This document shows, one piece after another, positions 17,563-25,471 of a stretch of 64,000 nt of DNA (position 1 is its first letter; every line of letters starts with the position of its first letter). The notes under the pieces are model-generated. The model searched no databases and was not told the DNA's origin. It was given only the letters and a program-made list of their open reading frames with translations. This DNA comes from Actinomycetota bacterium. GTDB taxonomy: Bacteria; Actinomycetota; Acidimicrobiia; Acidimicrobiales; Microtrichaceae. Position numbers and translations under genes: made by a program. The DNA lies in NCBI GenBank assembly GCA_016870275.1, contig VGBZ01000001.1, positions 62,001 to 126,000 of the forward strand, read 5' to 3'.

Positions 17563-18411
17563 TCAGCTGAACCGTGCCCGACCGGGGCCGTGCTCGAGGA
17601 ACGACGCCACTCCGATGTGGGCATCGTCGGTGTCGAAGGACGCCACGAAGTGTTCCTGCTCCCGACGGAGTCCGTCGGCGAGGGAGCCCTCGAGTCCCTC
17701 ATCGATCGCCCGCTTGGCGATCGCCAGAGCGTGTCTGGGCCCGGCGGCGAACGATGCGGCCCGCTCGATCGCTGCGGGCTCGGCATCCCCCTCGACGACC
17801 TGGTCGACGAGACCCATCTCGAGGGCCTCAGCTGCGTCGAGCATCCGTCCGGTGAAGACGAGGTCCTTGGCCCGGGACGGACCGACGAGCCGTGCCAGCC
17901 GCTGGGTGCCTCCGCCCCCGGGAATGATGCCGAGGAGGATCTCGGGCTGGGCGAACCGGGCGCCGGTGGACGCCACGCGGAAGTCGCACGCCAGCGCCAA
18001 CTCGCACCCGCCCCCGAGCGCCACGCCGTTCACCGCAGCGATCGTCGGGCACGGGAGCGCCGCAACGGCATTGAGCGCGTCGAGGAATGCTCGTCCGAGC
18101 CGGGCCACCGCATCGGCGTCGGAGAGAGCGAACGGTGCGGCACCACCCCGCTCGGCGAACTCGGTGATGTCGGCACCCGCAGCGAAAAGCTTGGGCCCGC
18201 CGGTGATCACCACCGCCCGGGGACCCTCGCTGAGCGGTCGACGAGCCATCTCCGTGACGAGCGTCTCGAGTTGGTCGAGCAGATCCCCACAGAGCGCATT
18301 GACGCGGGGGTGGTCGAGAGTCAGGACCTCCACCCCGTCGGGTCGGGACACGTGTCGAACGAGCGGGTGTTCCGCCGGCTCGTCACTCGATCGGGCATCG
18401 TCGTCAGCCAT
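17563..18411 (-). CDS. Enoyl-CoA hydratase/isomerase family protein
   Basis: A crotonase-fold enzyme acting on acyl-CoA intermediates, usually hydrating 2-enoyl-CoA in fatty-acid breakdown. The 282 residues show VEVLTLDHPRVNALCGDLL, the oxyanion-hole loop AAGADITEF, and the signature PTIAAVNGVALGGGCELALACDFRVAS followed by GIIPGGGGTQRLARLVG. A Glu is at the usual catalytic position in QPEILLG, but the exact reaction cannot be fixed because the superfamily is diverse. The ATG at 18411 has TAGCGT 6 nt upstream. Neighbours do not form a beta-oxidation operon. Confidence 0.88.
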   Translation of the reverse strand: MADDDARSSDEPAEHPLVRHVSRPDGVEVLTLDHPRVNALCGDLLDQLETLVTEMARRPLSEGPRAVVITGGPKLFAAGADITEFAERGGAAPFALSDADAVARLGRAFLDALNAVAALPCPTIAAVNGVALGGGCELALACDFRVASTGARFAQPEILLGIIPGGGGTQRLARLVGPSRAKDLVFTGRMLDAAEALEMGLVDQVVEGDAEPAAIERAASFAAGPRHALAIAKRAIDEGLEGSLADGLRREQEHFVASFDTDDAHIGVASFLEHGPGRARFS

Positions 18412-18417
18412 GCCGAG

Positions 18418-18423
18418 ACGCTA
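18418..18423 (-). promoter_or_regulatory. Putative -10 element TAGCGT, leaderless start
   Basis: TAGCGT on the minus strand lies 6 nt before the ATG at 18411 of the enoyl-CoA hydratase gene. The same hexamer serves hom and the 2H-acetyltransferase gene. Confidence 0.5.
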
Positions 18424-18440
18424 CCGGTCCCGCCGACACC

Positions 18441-19196
18441 TCACCGGCGGAGCATCGTCGCAACCGCCCGGGCGTCTGGGCGCTCGGCGGGACGCACCGT
18501 CAGGCACCGCTCGACGATCCGGCGGAACTGCTCGCTGACTCCGGTCTCGGGATGCGTGGCCCACTGCACGGTGGCCGCTGCGGACCACACGTCACCCGAG
18601 GCTCGGGGACGAACTCCCCGGAGCCGCTCGGGGGGCACGACGACGGGGGTCCAGGCGTGATCGCCGACGTCGGTGTCGACGCCGCCGATCCCGAAGTCGA
18701 CGAGCACCGGACCGAGCCGACCGAGTACGACGTTGGCCGGGCTCACATCGCCGTGCACCACCCCGGCACCGTGGACGGCGGCGAGGGCGTCGGCGACGGA
18801 CCCGAGCACGTCGGCCGCTTCGGACCCGTCGAGGAGTTCGCCCGCCCGGACCCGGTCGACGAGCGTGGGGCCGACGACGAACGACGTGGCGATCCACAAC
18901 GTCCCGAACCGATCGGCGCCACACCCTCGGATCGACGCCACTCCCGGGTGCTCCCCGACACGGGCCAGCGCCCGGGCCTCCCGTTCGATCCGACGGAGAA
19001 CCGCTCCGGCGTCGGCCGGGACGCCGAGCACCTTCACGGCGACGTGATCACCTCGGCGACGGTCCCGCGCCAGGAGGACCGAGGCGCTGCCGCCGCTGGC
19101 GAGGGAGCGCACCGACCGCAGGTGGGCGGGCAACTCGACCGGCGGGGCGGCGGGATGCGGGGAGCCCGGAGCAGTTGCCCGACGGAGTTCGGCCAC
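18441..19196 (-). CDS. Small serine/threonine protein kinase
   Basis: A compact kinase of 251 residues, essentially only the catalytic domain, with no transmembrane or sensor part. Visible motifs are the Gly-rich loop LASGGSASVLLARD, VAVKVLG with the ATP-binding Lys, VVHGDVSPANVVL as catalytic loop (HGD instead of HRD), LVDFGIG with the DFG Asp, and VPPERLRG in place of APE. HGD loops occur in some bacterial kinases, so activity is plausible. Targets are unknown. The FHA-like protein at 9.6-10.4 kb is a possible reader only in theory. The GTG at 19196 has TACGTT 6 nt upstream. Divergent from the Fur-family gene. Confidence 0.82.
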   Translation of the reverse strand: MAELRRATAPGSPHPAAPPVELPAHLRSVRSLASGGSASVLLARDRRRGDHVAVKVLGVPADAGAVLRRIEREARALARVGEHPGVASIRGCGADRFGTLWIATSFVVGPTLVDRVRAGELLDGSEAADVLGSVADALAAVHGAGVVHGDVSPANVVLGRLGPVLVDFGIGGVDTDVGDHAWTPVVVPPERLRGVRPRASGDVWSAAATVQWATHPETGVSEQFRRIVERCLTVRPAERPDARAVATMLRR

Positions 19197-19202
19197 GATC
19201 GA

Positions 19203-19208
19203 AACGTA
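19203..19208 (-). promoter_or_regulatory. Putative -10 element TACGTT, leaderless start of the kinase gene
   Basis: TACGTT on the minus strand lies 6 nt before the GTG at 19196. Confidence 0.45.
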
Positions 19209-19264
19209 GCGAGGCCGACGGCCGCACCCGGAGCCGCTGGGACGGGCAAGGTGACCCTCGCCGC

Positions 19265-19270
19265 TAGGAT
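19265..19270 (+). promoter_or_regulatory. Putative -10 element TAGGAT, leaderless start of the fur-family gene
   Basis: TAGGAT lies 6 nt before the GTG at 19277. Together with the element at 19203-19208 it marks an 80-bp divergent promoter region. Confidence 0.5.
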
Positions 19271-19276
19271 CTTCGT

Positions 19277-19744
19277 GTGGCAGCAACCGCTCCTGACGAC
19301 CTCCACGACGAAATCACCCGTCGCCTCGCCGACCGCAACCTTCGCTACACCAGGTCCCGGCGTGCCCTGGTCGAGATCCTCGCTTCCGCCGGACGGCCCC
19401 TGACGCTCCCCCAGGTGCTCGACAGCGATCGGACCCTCGCCCAGTCGAGCGCCTACCGGAACCTGGCGGAGTTCACCGATGCCGGCGTGACCAACCGGAT
19501 CTTCATCGACGAGGAGCACTCGTACTTCGAGCTCGCCGAAGACCTCACCAGCCACCACCACCACGTGGTGTGCAACTCCTGTGGTCGGATCGACGACTTC
19601 ACGGCATCGAGCTCGCTCGAATCAGAGCTGCACCGGGCACTCCGGACAGTCAGCAACTCCACCGGCTTCGCCCTCACCGGGCACCGACTCGACCTGGTGG
19701 GACGCTGCGGCAACTGCATCACAGGGATCGGCGACAGCGCCTGA
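19277..19744 (+). CDS. Fur family metal-responsive transcriptional regulator
   Basis: A 155-residue DNA-binding repressor of the Fur/Zur/PerR family. The N-terminal winged helix shows RYTRSRRALVEILASAGRPLTLPQVL and SAYRNLAEFTDAGVTNRI. The dimer and metal domain has SHHHHVVCNSCGRIDDF and a second Cys pair in GRCGNCITG, which builds the structural zinc site. Whether it senses iron, zinc or peroxide cannot be read with confidence. Zur-like function is possible, but no target gene lies next to it. The GTG at 19277 is used. The gene ends 6 bp before a tandem-repeat block. Confidence 0.87.
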   Translation: MAATAPDDLHDEITRRLADRNLRYTRSRRALVEILASAGRPLTLPQVLDSDRTLAQSSAYRNLAEFTDAGVTNRIFIDEEHSYFELAEDLTSHHHHVVCNSCGRIDDFTASSSLESELHRALRTVSNSTGFALTGHRLDLVGRCGNCITGIGDSA

Positions 19745-19750
19745 CCGCAG

Positions 19751-19848
19751 CGCCGCATTCTCAGCGCCGCATTCTCAGCGCCGCATTCTCAGCGCCGCAT
19801 TCTCAGCGCCGCATTCTCAGCGCCGCATTCTCAGCGCCGCATTCTCAG
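19751..19848. repeat. Seven perfect 14-bp direct tandem repeats
   Basis: The unit CGCCGCATTCTCAG is repeated seven times without a mismatch or spacer (98 bp). The block starts 6 bp after the Fur-family stop. The last unit contains the TGA stop of the convergent meaB gene. The unit is not self-complementary, so it does not form a normal terminator hairpin. Perfect identity indicates recent expansion or strong conversion. Confidence 0.95.
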
Positions 19849-20798
19849 CGCGGTGGCCCGTCGATGAGCGACGCTGCGCCGAGCACAGCGTCGGCAGCAC
19901 TCCACGGGTCGAGCGACCCCGCAGCGACCTGCGCCCACTGTTGGTCCCAGACCGGGCCCTGACACAGCTCCTCGGCCCGCTCGGCGAGCCGGGTCGCAAC
20001 CACGGCCCGGACCTCCTCCTCGGCTCGCCGCGCCCGCCGCCGCTGGAGCTCGCCGGAAACGACGAGGTGGTCCCGGTGTTCTGCAAGCACCTCGAGCAAC
20101 TGATCCACTCCCCGACCCGTGGTCGCCACGGTCTCGACGACCGGTGGCACCCACGACGATGCTCCGCGAAGCGAGAGCATGGCCGTCAGGTCCCGGACCG
20201 CATCGGCCGCACCGGGCCGGTCTGCCTTGTTGACGACGAACACGTCGGCGATCTCGACGAGCCCCGCCTTGGCGGCCTGGACGGCGTCCCCCCAGCCGGG
20301 ATTGACCACCACCACGGTCGTGTCGGTGGCCGAGGCCACGTCGACTTCGACCTGACCGACCCCGACGGTCTCGACGATCACGTGGTCGAACCCCGCAGCG
20401 TCGAGGACACGAGCGGCGTCGGGTGCAGCGACAGCGAGGCCACCCAGGTGGCCTCGGGTGGCCATGGACCTGATGAACACGCCGTCGTCGAGGACGTGTT
20501 CGCTCATCCGGATCCGGTCGCCCAGAATCGCCCCGCCCGTGAACGGCGACGACGGGTCGATCGCCAGGACGGCAACCGACCGACCGACAGCACGGATCGC
20601 CCGGCACAGGGCACTCGTGAGCGTGGACTTACCCGCTCCGGGAGCGCCGGTGATCCCCACGTTGACGGCCTCGCCGCAGAGCGGGTGGACAGCGGCGCTC
20701 ACCGTGCAGGCGTCGTCACCGCCCCGCTCGACGAGCGACAGGAGACGGGCCAGAGGTGCGCGATCCCCGGATGCGCCACGCTCGAGCAGGTCCGACAC
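19845..20798 (-). CDS. meaB: MeaB/ArgK-type G-protein chaperone for methylmalonyl-CoA mutase
   Basis: A SIMIBI GTPase that protects and reloads the B12 cofactor of methylmalonyl-CoA mutase. The 317 residues show the P-loop GITGAPGAGKSTLTSAL, AIDPSSPFTGGAILGDRIRM, FIRSMATRGHLGGLA, VIVETVGVGQVEVDVA and the base-specificity motif VVNKADRPG, all diagnostic for MeaB. The mutase genes are not in this window. The GTG at 20798 is used, 29 bp after the stop of the Nfu-type gene. Its TGA stop lies inside the last copy of the 14-bp repeat, so the C-terminus is shaped by the repeat boundary. Confidence 0.92.
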   Translation of the reverse strand: MSDLLERGASGDRAPLARLLSLVERGGDDACTVSAAVHPLCGEAVNVGITGAPGAGKSTLTSALCRAIRAVGRSVAVLAIDPSSPFTGGAILGDRIRMSEHVLDDGVFIRSMATRGHLGGLAVAAPDAARVLDAAGFDHVIVETVGVGQVEVDVASATDTTVVVVNPGWGDAVQAAKAGLVEIADVFVVNKADRPGAADAVRDLTAMLSLRGASSWVPPVVETVATTGRGVDQLLEVLAEHRDHLVVSGELQRRRARRAEEEVRAVVATRLAERAEELCQGPVWDQQWAQVAAGSLDPWSAADAVLGAASLIDGPPR

Positions 20799-20827
20799 GG
20801 CGTCGGCCGTGACGGCAGCGTTGCGAT

Positions 20828-21088
20828 TCAGAGCGATACCGCCGTACCCAACTCAGCGCCCTCGTCGGGCTGGACGACCGCCGTGATCCCGGGGACGCGG
20901 TCCTTCACGATGCGTTCGACTCCGGCCTTCATGGTCACCGTCGACGCCGGACAACTGACACAGGCGCCGCTCAACTGGACGGTCACGACCCCGGTGTCCT
21001 CGTCGACGGACAGCAACTCGATGTCGCCGCCGTCGGCCTGAATGGCCGGGCGGATGATATCGATGACGGCGTCGACCTGCTCGAACAC
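20828..21088 (-). CDS. NifU C-terminal (Nfu) domain iron-sulfur protein
   Basis: An 86-residue single Nfu domain thought to carry or donate Fe-S clusters. It contains IIRPAIQADGGDIELLSVDEDTG and the cluster-binding CVSCPAS, followed by TMKAGVERIVKDRVP, the standard order in NifU/NfuA C-terminal domains. I chose the GTG at 21088 because GGAG lies 4 nt upstream and the domain begins at that point (FEQVDAVIDIIRP). A longer start at 21151 would add basic residues that are not part of the domain. It sits between murA and meaB on the same strand. Confidence 0.85.
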   Translation of the reverse strand: MFEQVDAVIDIIRPAIQADGGDIELLSVDEDTGVVTVQLSGACVSCPASTVTMKAGVERIVKDRVPGITAVVQPDEGAELGTAVSL

Positions 21089-21171
21089 GATGCTCCGCTC
21101 ACACTCACGCCGGTGTCCCTTACTCGGACCGGCTCGCTTCGATCGTCCCACAGCCTACGGCTCTGGAACGA

Positions 21172-22479
21172 TCACGGGGCAAGCACGGCCACATCGGCCC
21201 CGATGGAACGAAGTTGCTCCACGAATCCGGCGTAACCCCGCTCGAGGTGCTCCGCTCCCTCCACCCGGGTCGGCCCGCCCGCTCCGAGAGCCGCCACCAC
21301 CAGGGCGGCTCCAGCACGGATGTCGGTGGCCTCCACCGTCTGCCCACCGGAGAGTCGATCGACGCCCCGCACCACCAGGTGGTGGCCGTGCTCCTCGATG
21401 CTGGCGCCCATCTGTCGAAGCTCCTCGACGTAGGCGAAGCGGCCCGTCTGCACGTTCTCCGTGACGTAGCTCGTGCCGGTCGCAGTCACGAGCGTGGCGA
21501 CGAGCAGCGGGAGTTGGTCGGTGGCGAGTCCCGGATACGGCAGGGTCTGCAGATCGGTGGGTTGACGTCGACCGGGTTCGGCCCGTACCCACACACCTCC
21601 GCGATCCGGAGCAACCCGAACGCCAGTGTCCCCGAGCCGCTCGATGATCACGGCGAGGTGCCGATGGTCGGCGTTCCGCAACCGGACCTCGCCGCCGGCG
21701 ACCGCAACCGCTGCGAGGTACGTCGCCGCCTCGATCCGATCAGGGACCACTGCGTGCTTGACGGGCTGCAGGGCATCGACGCCGGTGACCTCGATCACTC
21801 GGCTACCCGCCCCGAGGATGTGGGCACCCATGCGGTTCAACATCGCAGCGAGGTCGGCGATCTCCGGTTCCTGGGCTGCGTTGATGATCGTGGTTCTGCC
21901 AGCGGCGAGCACCGCGGCCATGAGCACGTTCTCCGTCGCCCCGACACTCGGATACGGCAGACGGACATCTCCTCCGTGAAGGCGCCCGCCGGGGACCTCT
22001 CCGTGCACCACCGCCCCGGATGGACCATCGGTGAACTCCCACGTGGCACCGAGGGTCTCGAGCGCATCGGTGTGCATGGAGATCGGTCGAGCTCCCCGGC
22101 CGAAGTCGTCGCCGCCGGGAGCGGGCAGCGTGACCTGGCCCTCTCGTGCGAGCAGGGGTCCAAGCAGTGCCGTCGACGCCCGGATTCGGGAGACGAGTCT
22201 GCTCGGGGCCGACGCCGAGAGGTCGGTGGCGAGATGCTCCGGTCGGACGAGCTCGACGACCCCCTCCGTCGCTGGACGGGTGACGTCGCATCCGATCGAT
22301 CCGAGGAGTTCGGCCATGGTCCCGACGTCTGCGATCGCCGGGACGTTCACCAGACGGTGGACGTGACCGCTCCCGGACAGCAACGTCGCCGCCATGAGCT
22401 TGAGGACCGAGTTCTTGGCCCCGCCGATGTCCACGCAGCCGTCGAGCGGGTCGCATGGCTCCACCACGATCGAGGTCAC
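21172..22479 (-). CDS. murA: UDP-N-acetylglucosamine 1-carboxyvinyltransferase
   Basis: MurA transfers enolpyruvyl from PEP to UDP-GlcNAc, the first committed step of peptidoglycan synthesis. The 435 residues show CVDIGGAKNSVLKLMAATLL (substrate-binding Lys/Asn), SRIRASTALLGPLLAR, RLPYPSVGATENVLMAAV and TDQLPLLVATLVTA. The loop that normally carries the reactive Cys (PGGCxIG) reads PGGDDFGRGARP. Asp124 is at the Cys position, as in mycobacterial MurA, and two extra residues follow. This should give resistance to fosfomycin. I use the GTG at 22479. A GTG at 22488 is also possible. Divergent from the MFS gene. Confidence 0.93.
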   Translation of the reverse strand: MTSIVVEPCDPLDGCVDIGGAKNSVLKLMAATLLSGSGHVHRLVNVPAIADVGTMAELLGSIGCDVTRPATEGVVELVRPEHLATDLSASAPSRLVSRIRASTALLGPLLAREGQVTLPAPGGDDFGRGARPISMHTDALETLGATWEFTDGPSGAVVHGEVPGGRLHGGDVRLPYPSVGATENVLMAAVLAAGRTTIINAAQEPEIADLAAMLNRMGAHILGAGSRVIEVTGVDALQPVKHAVVPDRIEAATYLAAVAVAGGEVRLRNADHRHLAVIIERLGDTGVRVAPDRGGVWVRAEPGRRQPTDLQTLPYPGLATDQLPLLVATLVTATGTSYVTENVQTGRFAYVEELRQMGASIEEHGHHLVVRGVDRLSGGQTVEATDIRAGAALVVAALGAGGPTRVEGAEHLERGYAGFVEQLRSIGADVAVLAP

Positions 22480-22530
22480 ACCATCCACTCTGCCACCCCC
22501 TAGGGTGCGCAGAGCACCGACAGGGGGATC

Positions 22531-24114
22531 GTGGGCCGCACCCGACACGACACGACGCTCCGGGCCGCCGAGCTCCGGGATCTGCTCGGGCCCCGCAACG
22601 ATCCATTCGTGCTCGAATCAGCCGTCGACCCGGTGGCGCCCAGTGAGTTCGACGAACGACCACCGGCCACCGGGTGCGCTGAGTTCGCCGCCGAGGCCGG
22701 ACCGTTTCGCACCTACCGGCGGCGGGTCGAGTGGCGCCGCATCGAAGCGCACCCGACCGATGCGACCCCGGATGGTTCCGGCGGGGATCGTTACGAGGTC
22801 AGCGAGTCGGCCGAGTGGCACCTCGGATTCCCGTACTGGCGGTGGATCTACGATCCGCTCTTCAAGCGGAAGGCGTTGGCCGAGTTGCCGCCCGGCACCC
22901 AACCGTGGTGGCTGTTCCCTGACCGACTGAGCCCTCACCAGGCGACCGTCGTGTCGGCCATGGCGTTGTTCAACGTGGTCGGCGGGATCATCTTCGGGAT
23001 GCTGACGCAGGTGATGACCTTCGTCAGTGCCGACATCGGCGACGGTTCCGCCGGCCAGCAGACCACGGTCTTCGCCGCCGTGCGGATCGGTACGGTGCTC
23101 ACGTTTGCTGCGCTCGCCCTGTCCGACTCTGCCGGACGACGCCGAATAGCCCTGGCGTGTTGTTGGATCGCCGTGGTGGCGACGCTCGCCACGGCGGTCG
23201 CTCCGTCGCTCCTGGCGTTCACCGCATTCCAACTCGTGGCCCGCAACGTCTCGATCGCCGCACTCATCGCCATCGACACCATCGTGGTCGAGGAACTCCC
23301 ACCCGGTTCCCGGGCCATGGCCGTCGGCCTGGGCACGCTGGCGTACGGACTCGGGGCCGGCACCGCCGTCGTCGCCCTCCCACTCGCTGACCTGGGCTCG
23401 GGCGGTTGGCGATTCGTCTACGGACTCGGGGTCCTGGCGATCCCGCTCATCATCAGCGGGGCCCGTCACCTCCCCGAGAGCTCCCGCTTCACTGCGATGC
23501 GAGTGGAGACGACCTCAGGCGAGGCCCCGAAGCGGCGTGTTCGCGGTTCCCGATTCGCTCTGCTCGCCGGGTTGTTCGTCCTCGTGAACGTGTTCGTCGC
23601 CCCGGCGTCCCAGCTGCAGAACGACTACCTCCGGGTCGAGCAGGGCTACAGCGGACTGACCATCACCCTGTTGATCCTCACGACGAGCATTCCAGGTGCG
23701 ATCGGGGTCATGGCAGGCGGTCGCCTCGCTGACACCCGGAGTCGCCGCTGGACGATCGTCGTCGGACTGCTCGCCACCGCCACGTTCGGCTCGGTGTTCT
23801 ACTCGCTCAGCGGCGCCGCCATGTGGGCGAGCGCCTTGTTCGCCTCGGTCCTCGGCGCAATCACGGTCGCCCCGCTCGGCGTCCTCGGCGCCGAGTTGTT
23901 CCCGACCTCGCGTCGAGGCGGAGCACGGGGAGCACTGAGCGTGGTGGCGGTCAGCGGTTCGGTGATCGGACTCCTCTCGGCCGGAGCGCTCACCGACACG
24001 CTCGGGTTCGGGCCGGCGTTCGCCTTGTTGGCGATCGGACCACTGATCGCCGCCGCACTCGCCTTCGCCGTGCCCGAGACCCGCGGCCGGACACTCGAAC
24101 AGCTCAACGAGTGA
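22531..24114 (+). CDS. MFS transporter with long N-terminal cytoplasmic extension
   Basis: A 527-residue major facilitator of the sugar/metabolite porter type. After about 130 mostly polar residues (YRRRVEWRRIEAHP, WHLGFPYWRWIYDPLFKRK), about twelve hydrophobic helices follow. Family loops are present: RIALACCWIAVV after DSAGRRR (loop 2-3), PETRGRTLEQLNE at the C-terminus as in sugar porters, and GGRLADTRSRR for loop 8-9. The substrate is unknown. The start GTG at 22531 has the strong ribosome site AGGGGG 4 nt upstream, with a TAGGGT -10-like element at 22501-22506. The extension is therefore probably real. The 3' end overlaps the convergent hydrolase by 11 bp. Confidence 0.82.
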   Translation: MGRTRHDTTLRAAELRDLLGPRNDPFVLESAVDPVAPSEFDERPPATGCAEFAAEAGPFRTYRRRVEWRRIEAHPTDATPDGSGGDRYEVSESAEWHLGFPYWRWIYDPLFKRKALAELPPGTQPWWLFPDRLSPHQATVVSAMALFNVVGGIIFGMLTQVMTFVSADIGDGSAGQQTTVFAAVRIGTVLTFAALALSDSAGRRRIALACCWIAVVATLATAVAPSLLAFTAFQLVARNVSIAALIAIDTIVVEELPPGSRAMAVGLGTLAYGLGAGTAVVALPLADLGSGGWRFVYGLGVLAIPLIISGARHLPESSRFTAMRVETTSGEAPKRRVRGSRFALLAGLFVLVNVFVAPASQLQNDYLRVEQGYSGLTITLLILTTSIPGAIGVMAGGRLADTRSRRWTIVVGLLATATFGSVFYSLSGAAMWASALFASVLGAITVAPLGVLGAELFPTSRRGGARGALSVVAVSGSVIGLLSAGALTDTLGFGPAFALLAIGPLIAAALAFAVPETRGRTLEQLNE

Positions 24115-24712
24115 CCGGCCCCAACCAGTCGCACGTGGCGTCGGCGACGGCGGCGTCGGACCGAGCGAGTTCGTGGCGGGCGCCGGGGATCGTGACGCTG
24201 GTGACCGGACCCCGCAGGAGCTCCTGGGCTCGACTCAGCTCATCCGGCGTGCCGAACGGATCCCTGTCTCCAGAGACGAACAACGTCGGCACGCAGACAT
24301 CGGCAAGGTGCTCGGTACGCAGCCGATCGGGCCGACCCGGCGGATGCAGCGGATAGGCAATGAGCAGCACTCCGGCCACGTCGAGCGGTGCGACGCCGTC
24401 CGCCCCGGCAGCGACCATCGAGCAGATCCGACCTCCCATGGACCGGCCGCCGATCACGACCCTCCCCGGTTCGACACCGAGCCGGCCACAGCGCTGTTCG
24501 ACCTCCGTGCGGACCGACGCCATGAGGACCGGGACCCGATCGGGTGCCCGTCGGCCGGCGATCCGGTAGGGAAAGTCGATGCGCTCAACCCGACGCCCGG
24601 TGGAGCTGATCCGCTCGGCGAGGGCCACGAGCGAGGGGTGCTCGGCCGACGAGCCTGCTCCGGGCCACAACAACACTGCCTCCACACCCTGCGGTCGGCG
24701 ACGACGACCCAC
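24104..24712 (-). CDS. Alpha/beta-hydrolase family protein
   Basis: A 202-residue small alpha/beta-hydrolase of the dienelactone-hydrolase/TEX30-like type. The triad can be placed: Ser in VVIGGRSMGGRICSM, Asp in LFVSGDRDPFGT and His in IPGARHELARSD. The N-terminal LLWPGAGSSAEHPSLVALAERI supplies the oxyanion loop. The substrate is unknown. The start is a GTG at 24712, 11 bp after the stop of the J-domain gene on the same strand, so they are probably co-transcribed. The 3' end overlaps the convergent MFS gene. Confidence 0.8.
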   Translation of the reverse strand: MGRRRRPQGVEAVLLWPGAGSSAEHPSLVALAERISSTGRRVERIDFPYRIAGRRAPDRVPVLMASVRTEVEQRCGRLGVEPGRVVIGGRSMGGRICSMVAAGADGVAPLDVAGVLLIAYPLHPPGRPDRLRTEHLADVCVPTLFVSGDRDPFGTPDELSRAQELLRGPVTSVTIPGARHELARSDAAVADATCDWLGPVTR

Positions 24713-24723
24713 GGAGACGTCGC

Positions 24724-25431
24724 TCAGGCCGTACCGAGGAGGATCCGGCGGGCCTCGGAGAGTTCGGAGATCCGCTCGGCCGCCGTTCCCTCGTTCGCCC
24801 CGTGGTCGGGGTGCGCCTCACGGAGACGATCACGGAACGCTCGTTGGACGTCCCGGCGGGTCGGCACCGCCGGTACGGATCGGAGGTCGAGCACGCCCAA
24901 CGCCCACGCCACGGGGTCCCGTAGCGCCTCGACGGACAGCCCCGAGGAGCGGCCCGACAGGTGAGCGACGAGAGCAGGTCCGGCGCCTCCTCCCCAGCCG
25001 AGTCCGGTCCGCACGGCCGAGAGCACAGCGTGACGCACCGATGGGGCTGCCCGACCCGCTGCATAGACCGCACAGAGGACGTGCTGAGCCGGTGTCCCGA
25101 CCTCACCGTTGAGTTCGAACACCAACTCGCCGTAAGCGCCGGAACGGAGGCGGTGCACACAGCGCTGGAGGCCAATGCGATCGTCCTGCAGCCGGTGGCG
25201 GAGACGGGGCTGGGCGATCCGTCGGCCCCGACCGAGCTCGGTGATCAAGCGTTGCGCATCGGTGGTGAAGTCGTCGTCGAGGCCGGGTCCGAACTCAGCG
25301 GCGACGCCGGCCAGCAGGATGCCCCCGTAGCCGGGAGCAGGATCCGTCGGGAGGTCCACCCACCCCAGCGCCACCCTCCTCGTCGGGGCCACGGGCCGAG
25401 AATAGAACGACTCGAATTCGGCGAGGATCAC
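24724..25431 (-). CDS. Protein with a C-terminal J-domain
   Basis: A 235-residue protein in which a DnaJ-like J-domain is at the C-terminus (PTRRDVQRAFRDRLREAHPD, then ERISELSEARRILLG). The HPD tripeptide needed to stimulate an Hsp70 ATPase is intact. The N-terminal 170 residues (FESFYSRPVAPTRRVALGWV) are unknown and have no Gly/Phe-rich or zinc domain, so this is not DnaJ itself. It is likely a specialised co-chaperone. The GTG at 25431 has TACGAT 5 nt upstream. The open frame beyond it to 25545 is not family-like. Confidence 0.7.
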   Translation of the reverse strand: MILAEFESFYSRPVAPTRRVALGWVDLPTDPAPGYGGILLAGVAAEFGPGLDDDFTTDAQRLITELGRGRRIAQPRLRHRLQDDRIGLQRCVHRLRSGAYGELVFELNGEVGTPAQHVLCAVYAAGRAAPSVRHAVLSAVRTGLGWGGGAGPALVAHLSGRSSGLSVEALRDPVAWALGVLDLRSVPAVPTRRDVQRAFRDRLREAHPDHGANEGTAAERISELSEARRILLGTA

Positions 25432-25436
25432 TCCCC

Positions 25437-25442
25437 ATCGTA
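25437..25442 (-). promoter_or_regulatory. Putative -10 element TACGAT, leaderless start of the J-domain gene
   Basis: TACGAT on the minus strand lies 5 nt before the GTG at 25431. Confidence 0.4.
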
Positions 25443-25471
25443 CCGCCGCAGCGGCACAGCGCCGCAGTCGC

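Noticed and set aside
19751-19848. Possible CRISPR array
   Set aside because: The 14-bp units are directly joined with no spacers, and no cas genes are near.
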